From an uncultured Oscillospiraceae bacterium (GTDB lineage Bacteria > Bacillota > Clostridia > Oscillospirales > Ruminococcaceae), in contig CAKTCT010000007.1 in assembly GCA_934539585.1 (NCBI GenBank), forward strand, positions 27,310 through 91,309: a DNA stretch of 64,000 nucleotides, in the 5' to 3' direction. The notes beneath the pieces are model-generated. The model saw only the letters and a list, made by a program, of their open reading frames with translations. It searched no databases and was not told where the DNA came from. A program made the position numbers and the translations under genes. Shown one piece after another: positions 58,988 through 64,000 of this stretch (positions are counted from its first letter, which is position 1; each line of letters starts with the position of its first letter).

Positions 58988-60730
58988 ATGAAAGAACAAA
59001 GCCCCATCGGGCGAATCTGGGAGCTGGGCCGGCAGGAGCACGGCAGGCTCATCACGGCGGTGCTCCTTGCCGTGACCGGCGTGATCTGCGGCATGGCGCC
59101 GTATTTTGCGGCGGCGAAGATCATCGTGCTGCTCCTTTCGGGGGAAACGGCGATTGCCGCTTATCTTCCCTGGCTGCTGACGGCGCTGTGCGGCTTTCTG
59201 CTGCGGACGGCCCTTTATAACAGCGCCCTTTCCATCTCCCACAAGGCCACCTTCGGCATCCTGAAGACCATCCGCCAGAAGCTGCTGGCCAAGCTGCCCC
59301 GGCTGCCTCTGGGCACGGTGATGAACACCTCCAGCGGCAAGCTCAAGGAGATCATCGTGGACCAGGTGGACAGCATGGAAACGACGCTGGCCCATCTTTT
59401 CCCGGAAATGACCGCCAACGTTGTGGGTCCCGTGCTGATCATCGTCTATCTGTTCCTGCTGGACTGGCGGCTGGCGCTGCTGTCCCTGGCAGTGTTCCCG
59501 GTGGCCTTCTTCTTTATGATGATGGTCATGGGGAACTACGCCAAGGACTTTGAAGGCGCAGTCAAGGCCACAAACGAGATGAGCGGGACCATGATCGAGT
59601 ACATCAACGGCATCGAGGTCATCAAAGCCTTCAACCAGGGCAGGAAGTCCTATGGCCGCCTGGTGGAGAAGGTCCGGGCCAACGCCCAGTACTACTTCGA
59701 CTGGATGAAGCGCAGCCAGTTCGGAATGTCCCTGGCCTACGCCTTTTTCCCGGCCCAGATGCTGACCATTCTGCCCTGCGGGTGGCTGTTTTACACCCAC
59801 GGCACCCTGACGGCGGAGACCTTCGTGACGGTGATCATCCTCTCCCTGGGCATAGCAGCCCCCATTGTGGCGGCCTTCAACTTCGTGGACACCCTGGCCC
59901 AGGTCAACACCACCGTCGCCCAGGTGGACGAGATTCTCAAGGCTGAGGAGCAGGACCACGGCGAAAAAGCCGCTTCCCTGACCGGCCATGCCATCCAGGT
60001 CCGGGACGTCTCCTTCGGCTATCACGCGGACAAGGAGATTCTTCACCACGTCAGCCTGTCCATTCCCGAAAACGGCATGACGGCCCTGGTGGGGCCCTCC
60101 GGCTCGGGAAAATCCACCCTGGCCAAGCTCATCGCCGGGTTCTGGGACGTGAAGGACGGGAGCATTTCCATGGGCGGCTGCGATTTGAAGGAGATTCCCC
60201 TGACCCAGCTCTACGACCAGACGGCCTTTGTCTCCCAGGACAACTACCTCTTTGACGACACCGTCCGGGAAAATATCCGCATGGGCCGGAGAGATGCCAC
60301 CGACGCTGAGGTGGAGGCCGCCGCCCGGGCCGCCGGCTGCGACGGCTTTATCGGGGAGCTGGAGCACGGCTACGACACGGTGGTGGGCGGAGGCGGCGCA
60401 CACCTTTCCGGCGGCGAGCGCCAGCGCATCGCCATTGCCCGGGCCATACTGAAAAACGCCCCCATCGTCATCCTGGATGAGGCCACCGCTTACATCGACC
60501 CGGAAAACGAGGCGGTGATCCAGAAGGCCGTGGCCAGGCTGGTGGAGAATAAGACGGTGATCGTCATTGCCCACCGGCTGTCCACCATTACCGGCGCGGA
60601 CAATATCGTGGTGGTCAACAACGGGCAGATCGAGGCCCAGGGGAAGCACGAAGCCCTGCTGGATTCCTGCGGGCTCTACCGTGAGATGTGGCAGGCCCAT
60701 ATCGGAGCAAAGGACGGTGACGCAGAATGA
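58988..60730 (+). CDS. ABC exporter half-transporter (ATPase fused to permease), first subunit
   Basis: 580 residues: six TM helices (1-310, first MAPYFAAAKIIVLLLS), then an ATPase domain. Walker A GPSGSGKSTLAK is near 368, the signature LSGGERQRIAIA near 470 and Walker B IVILDEATAYIDPENE near 492, and the switch His lies in IAHRLST. It resembles the IrtA/YbtP group, which exports or imports siderophores, and general multidrug half-transporters; substrate unknown. It overlaps the second subunit by 4 bases, indicating a heterodimer. AGGAGGG lies before the ATG. Confidence 0.92.
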   Translation: MKEQSPIGRIWELGRQEHGRLITAVLLAVTGVICGMAPYFAAAKIIVLLLSGETAIAAYLPWLLTALCGFLLRTALYNSALSISHKATFGILKTIRQKLLAKLPRLPLGTVMNTSSGKLKEIIVDQVDSMETTLAHLFPEMTANVVGPVLIIVYLFLLDWRLALLSLAVFPVAFFFMMMVMGNYAKDFEGAVKATNEMSGTMIEYINGIEVIKAFNQGRKSYGRLVEKVRANAQYYFDWMKRSQFGMSLAYAFFPAQMLTILPCGWLFYTHGTLTAETFVTVIILSLGIAAPIVAAFNFVDTLAQVNTTVAQVDEILKAEEQDHGEKAASLTGHAIQVRDVSFGYHADKEILHHVSLSIPENGMTALVGPSGSGKSTLAKLIAGFWDVKDGSISMGGCDLKEIPLTQLYDQTAFVSQDNYLFDDTVRENIRMGRRDATDAEVEAAARAAGCDGFIGELEHGYDTVVGGGGAHLSGGERQRIAIARAILKNAPIVILDEATAYIDPENEAVIQKAVARLVENKTVIVIAHRLSTITGADNIVVVNNGQIEAQGKHEALLDSCGLYREMWQAHIGAKDGDAE

Positions 60731-62457
60731 TTGAAGCATTCCGTAAAATCTGGCGTTTCGCCGGAAAAGAAACGAAAAACATCAACAAGTCTGTGGCAGT
60801 GGGCTTTTTGAACGCGCTGCTGCAAATGTTTCAGGTTGCGGCCATCTATTTTGTGGTCCTGGCGCTGATCGGCGGGGAACATTCCGCAAAAACGGCGTGG
60901 CTGGCCCTGATCTGCGAGCTTATCAGCATTTTCGGCGGCGCTGTGACCGCCAGCTATTCCAAGATGCTCCAGACCCACGCGGGCTATTTCATGGCCGCCG
61001 ACCGGCGGATTTCCATTGCCGACCGGCTGAAAAGCGTGCCCATGGGCTTCTTCAACCAGAACAGCCTGGGCCAGCTCTCCGGCGTCTGCACTACGGTCAT
61101 CGGCAGCATCGAGAGCATGGTGCCCATGGTGCTGGTCAACATCCTCAGCGGATTGATCACCACGGCGGTGTTTGCGGTGCTGATCCTGGTCTTTGACTGG
61201 CGCATCGGCCTCATTGCCCTGGCGGGGATTCTGCTGCACCTGTGGGTGGTTTCCGCCATGGAGAAGAAATCGGCGGCCATTGCCGACGACACCCAGAAGT
61301 CCCAGACGGCGCTGATCGAGGCGGTCCTGGAAACGGTCCAGGGAATGAGCGTCGTAAAATCCTTCAACCTCACCGGCAAGGGGGACAAAAAGCTCCAGGA
61401 CGCCCTGGAGTACAACCGCCGCAGCAATCTGGAGGTGGAGCGGGTCCTGACGCCCTACACGGCTTTGCAGGAGGCGGTGCTCCAGGCGGCCGGTGTCGCC
61501 ATGATGCTGGCGGCGGTGCTGCTGTGGATCGGCGGGTCCATGTCCCTGGCCAACGCGCTGATGAGCCTGATCGTGTCCTTTATGGTGTTCAGCCAGATCA
61601 AGGTCTTCGGCATGGGTGTTTCCATGCTGCGGCTGACGGCGGCGGCCATTGACCGCACCGTGGAGACGGAGGATATGCCCCGGATGGACGAAAACGGCAA
61701 ATCCCTGGCCCCGGAGACCCACGACATCGTCTTCGACCGGGTGAACTTCTCCTATGAAAAGAAGCCCATCCTCCAGGATATTACCGTGACCTTGCCGGAT
61801 AAGACCACCACCGCCGTGATCGGGCCCTCCGGCAGCGGAAAGACCACCTTCTGCAACCTCATCGCCCGCTTCTGGGACGTGGACGGCGGCAGCGTGAAAA
61901 TCGGCGGCCATGACGTCCGGGAGTACACCCTGGAATCCCTGATGGATCAGATCAGCGTGGTGTTCCAGAACGTCTATCTGTTCGCCGACACCATCGAGAA
62001 CAACATCAAGTTCGGCTGCCCCGACGCCACCCATGAGGAAGTGGCCGCGGCGGCCAGGGCGGCCTGCTGCGACGACTTCATCGAAGCCCTTCCCAACGGG
62101 TATGACACCGTGATCGGCGAGGGCGGGGCCAGCCTTTCCGGCGGCGAAAAACAGCGGATTTCCATTGCCCGGGCCATGCTGAAAAACGCCCCCATCGTCA
62201 TCCTGGACGAGGCCACGGCCAACGTGGACCCGGAAAACGAGGACCGGCTCCAGAAGGCCATCGAGGCCCTGACCCGGAACAAGACCATCATCATGATCGC
62301 CCACCGGCTGAAAACCGTGCGCCACGCCGACCAGATTCTGGTCATCGACCATGGCCGCATCGTCCAGCAGGGGAAACATGAGGAGCTGATCGGTCAGCCC
62401 GGCATCTACGCCGATTTTGTCGGCGGCAAAAAAGAGACCGTGGACTGGAAGCTGTAA
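60727..62457 (+). CDS. ABC exporter half-transporter, second subunit
   Basis: 576 residues with the same layout: six TM helices, Walker A GPSGSGKTTFCN near 365, LSGGEKQRISIA near 475, Walker B VILDEATANVDPENE near 497 and His in IAHRLKT. Both ATP sites look complete, so the pair is not the degenerate kind. The ATGA overlap with the upstream subunit supports coupled synthesis. About 175 bases after its stop contain no gene or clear terminator of its own. Confidence 0.92.
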   Translation: MIEAFRKIWRFAGKETKNINKSVAVGFLNALLQMFQVAAIYFVVLALIGGEHSAKTAWLALICELISIFGGAVTASYSKMLQTHAGYFMAADRRISIADRLKSVPMGFFNQNSLGQLSGVCTTVIGSIESMVPMVLVNILSGLITTAVFAVLILVFDWRIGLIALAGILLHLWVVSAMEKKSAAIADDTQKSQTALIEAVLETVQGMSVVKSFNLTGKGDKKLQDALEYNRRSNLEVERVLTPYTALQEAVLQAAGVAMMLAAVLLWIGGSMSLANALMSLIVSFMVFSQIKVFGMGVSMLRLTAAAIDRTVETEDMPRMDENGKSLAPETHDIVFDRVNFSYEKKPILQDITVTLPDKTTTAVIGPSGSGKTTFCNLIARFWDVDGGSVKIGGHDVREYTLESLMDQISVVFQNVYLFADTIENNIKFGCPDATHEEVAAAARAACCDDFIEALPNGYDTVIGEGGASLSGGEKQRISIARAMLKNAPIVILDEATANVDPENEDRLQKAIEALTRNKTIIMIAHRLKTVRHADQILVIDHGRIVQQGKHEELIGQPGIYADFVGGKKETVDWKL

Positions 62458-62632
62458 GCACTCCGATTGGCGGAAAACCCGGGTCAGAATTGGTGCGGAA
62501 AGGGTAGCATTAGGGTCACGGAAGGGGACGGTTGGGGGCCCTTTCCGGCTGCCGGTTTCCAAGAAAACAACCTCCTTCTCCATCTGCCGTGGAAGGGACC
62601 TGCGGCGGGTGGGGGGAGGAGGCTTTTTCTAT

Positions 62633-62669
62633 AAAACAGCCGAGGCGGATGGAACGCCCCGGCTGTTTT
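62633..62669 (-). terminator. Terminator of the lipoprotein gene
   Basis: AAAACAGCCG / CGGCTGTTTT with an inner GGCG/CGCC arm, just beyond the lipoprotein stop. On the minus strand it ends in TTTTATAG. It may also stop transcription coming from the ABC pair. Confidence 0.8.
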
Positions 62670-62675
62670 GGTGTG

Positions 62676-63242
62676 TCAGTTTTTTGCCAGGTAGAGACCC
62701 AAGAGGATGACGCGCTCTCCGGCGTTGGTTTCGGGGAAGGACAGGGTGACGGTGTTGGATTGGGCATCCTCCCACTGGGTGGTTTTCCCTTGGGAAATGC
62801 GGTTTTCGCCCAGCAGCAGATCCGACGGCAGCGCTGCTGGGGCTTGGTCCGCGAAGGCTGCAAGGGCTTTTTCGAAGGCAGATTCGGGGACCGTTACCGC
62901 GTATTCAACGGCGACCAGTCTGTTGTCCTGGAAGGAGAAGATTTCCTGGACTGTATCCGACAGCCCGGGGATTTCTATGGAACGGATGATCCGCGGATGG
63001 TCCTCGCCCAGGGTCGTATCCAGATCGGTTCCGGGAATCTGCGCGGCACTCCGGACTTCCTCCGGGGTCATGTTGAATTTTACGGTTTTTGGGGACAGGG
63101 TGGAGCCGCTGGAATCAACGGCATAGGAAAAGAGGCCGCCGGAGCCTTGGGAAGAACAGGCCGGGAGGAAAACGCCGAGGCAGCAGAGGACGATGAGAAA
63201 GCGGCAGAACCGGCCAAAGGGGTTCCGATGGAAAGGCTTCAT
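62676..63242 (-). CDS. Putative lipoprotein of unknown function
   Basis: 188 residues. A signal peptide ends in the lipobox FLPAC, followed by a Ser/Gly linker. The mature domain begins TVKFNMTPEEVRSAAQIPG, a pattern seen in small secreted proteins with a single beta/alpha fold. No family recognised with confidence. GGAGGAATTC precedes the ATG, and TTGACT-17-TATGGT (63297-63325) is its likely promoter. Confidence 0.7.
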   Translation of the reverse strand: MKPFHRNPFGRFCRFLIVLCCLGVFLPACSSQGSGGLFSYAVDSSGSTLSPKTVKFNMTPEEVRSAAQIPGTDLDTTLGEDHPRIIRSIEIPGLSDTVQEIFSFQDNRLVAVEYAVTVPESAFEKALAAFADQAPAALPSDLLLGENRISQGKTTQWEDAQSNTVTLSFPETNAGERVILLGLYLAKN

Positions 63243-63296
63243 TTGAATTCCTCCAATCGTGGGAAGCGGTCAACGGGCGTTGTGCTTTACAGGATA

Positions 63297-63325
63297 ACCA
63301 TAGCATATGGCAGGCGGAAAGTCAA
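63297..63325 (-). promoter_or_regulatory. Promoter of the lipoprotein gene
   Basis: On the minus strand TTGACT, a 17-base spacer and TATGGT, about 55 bases before the start codon. Confidence 0.6.
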
Positions 63326-63431
63326 GGGGCGGGCGGGCTGTTCCGGGAAGGCGCTTGGAATTGGCGGAGATGACAATTCCCGCGTCCTATGGCGTTATCC
63401 GGCGCGGCATTTCCGGGGACGGGGGGTGTTG

Positions 63432-63911
63432 AGCGTGCCCTTATGGTATAAGCCGGGCGGCTTTGTATGCGGCCAGCTTACCGCAAAACGCGCAGAGATC
63501 AGGGACGCTGCGTTGCTGAGGCCATGTGATATTGGACGGCTGCCCCAAATCGCACAGGAAGATCTGGCGGCATATGGGATCATCCGAAATGTGCTAAATG
63601 AGAGTGCTGGCTGGCTTACCGGCACCAGTGGCGAAGCCCTTTTACAGGAAACATTCGATCACAGCGCGGAGTTTGCCATGGAGAACCTGCGCGAGGAATT
63701 GAAAAGCAAGCCGATTCAGTGCATTGGCGGAACGCTGGACATTTACACGCCGCCGCAGACGCACTGTGTGCCATTTGCGCAAGCAATTCAGCGTGCGGGC
63801 AAAACGGCTTTCCAGGAGATTGATTTCCCCACAGATCATTTCTTTGCCGATTATCGCCTTACAGCAGCCGAAACGGTAATTGCATTTCTGGAAAAACAGC
63901 TTCCGGAATAA
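63432..63911 (+). pseudogene. C-terminal remnant of an alpha/beta hydrolase
   Basis: About 160 residues. The segment beginning RPCDIGRLPQIAQEDLAAY and the end GGTLDIYTPPQTHC plus TDHFFADYRL fit the cap and the Asp and His parts of an alpha/beta hydrolase triad. The N-terminal half with the nucleophile elbow (GxSxG) is absent. No ribosome-binding site or good start was found. Probably inactive. Composition is a little more AT-rich than the neighbours. Confidence 0.6.
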
Positions 63912-63950
63912 AAAGATGCCCGCCTATAGACGGGTGTCCGTAAAACAGTT

Positions 63951-64000
63951 AATCCTCCGTATGGCTTAGACCATGCGGAGGATTTGTTTATGTCTAATCT
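63951..64000 (+). other. Hairpin and first codons of a gene cut by the window end
   Basis: AATCCTCCGTATGG / CCATGCGGAGGATT form a 14-base stem (two weak pairs) whose right arm contains a GGAGGA ribosome-binding site, eight bases before ATG at 63990 (codons Met-Ser-Asn). It could be a gene with a sequestered ribosome-binding site or the end of an insertion sequence. Confidence 0.35.

Noticed and set aside
58490..62583. Long minus-strand frames opposite the two ABC exporters
   Set aside because: Near-identical shadow composition for two paralogous genes, as expected from antisense of the same domain.

Overview
The window is about 62% GC and densely coded. It reads like a chromosomal segment of a spore-forming, strictly anaerobic Firmicute of the Oscillospiraceae/Ruminococcaceae type. 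This is inferred from the sporulation genes (yunB, a SpoIIM-like gene, the tiny spoVM), the SCIFF peptide with its radical SAM maturase, the PrpC/PrkC pair, an FMN/PyrK-type dihydroorotate dehydrogenase and a lysine riboswitch. I cannot assign a species from the sequence alone, and I saw no rRNA or tRNA genes.

Layout. 1-4621: tail of a histidine operon (hisA partial, hisF, hisI, hisE) with trpS embedded, then an alanine/glycine:Na+ symporter. 4850-7793: ACT-domain protein, homoserine dehydrogenase and aspartate kinase, the last with an internal translation start. 7988-11824: pyrK, pyrD, ruvX and an acyl-CoA ligase. 11.88-14.24 kb: an AT-rich foreign island with a GH39-like glycosidase and the C-terminal remnant of a large serine recombinase. 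14366-19080: cell-envelope/sporulation group (yunB, a signal-peptidase-like protein lacking its catalytic residues, a GHL10 lipoprotein, an Amidase_3 protein). 19216-23328: yajC, a small membrane protein, scfA, scfB, proC, a SpoIIM-like gene. 23453-25298: a YesL-type membrane protein, a DUF3781 gene and a degenerate three-copy tandem repeat made of gene ends plus a terminator. 25299-28700 (minus): an endonuclease Q-like/UvrD helicase fusion.

28897-43438 is one long co-directional run of housekeeping genes: yicC, remA, gmk, rpoZ, priA, def, fmt, yugP-like, rsmB, rlmN, prpC, prkC, rsgA, thiN, a 52-residue membrane protein, spoVM, mtnN. It matches the known Bacillus/Clostridium priA-def-fmt-rsmB-rlmN-prpC-prkC-rsgA-thiN-spoVM synteny. 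43541-48685 (minus): tsf and rpsB with an internal attenuator-like hairpin, then asd-dapA-dapB under a lysine riboswitch and terminator. 48812-55968: queA and tgt of queuosine synthesis, separated by a RelB-like/Doc toxin-antitoxin pair and a three-gene sugar (LplB/LplC-type) ABC importer on the minus strand. 56043-58137: NAD salvage (nicotinamidase, nicotinate phosphoribosyltransferase). 58280-62457: a TetR regulator with two ABC half-exporters. 62676-64000: a lipoprotein, a truncated alpha/beta hydrolase, and the first codons of a gene cut by the window end.

Themes. Aspartate-family amino acid synthesis appears at two loci (hom-lysC and asd-dapA-dapB), and only the second has a visible lysine riboswitch. 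The features most worth a second look are the decayed tandem triplication at 24.6-25.3 kb, the catalytically dead SipW-like protein, the nuclease-helicase fusion with a Ser/Pro/Thr-rich insert, the SCIFF precursor with a seventh cysteine and a hairpin before its maturase, the intrinsic terminator inside the tgt leader, and the modules lodged between queA and tgt.
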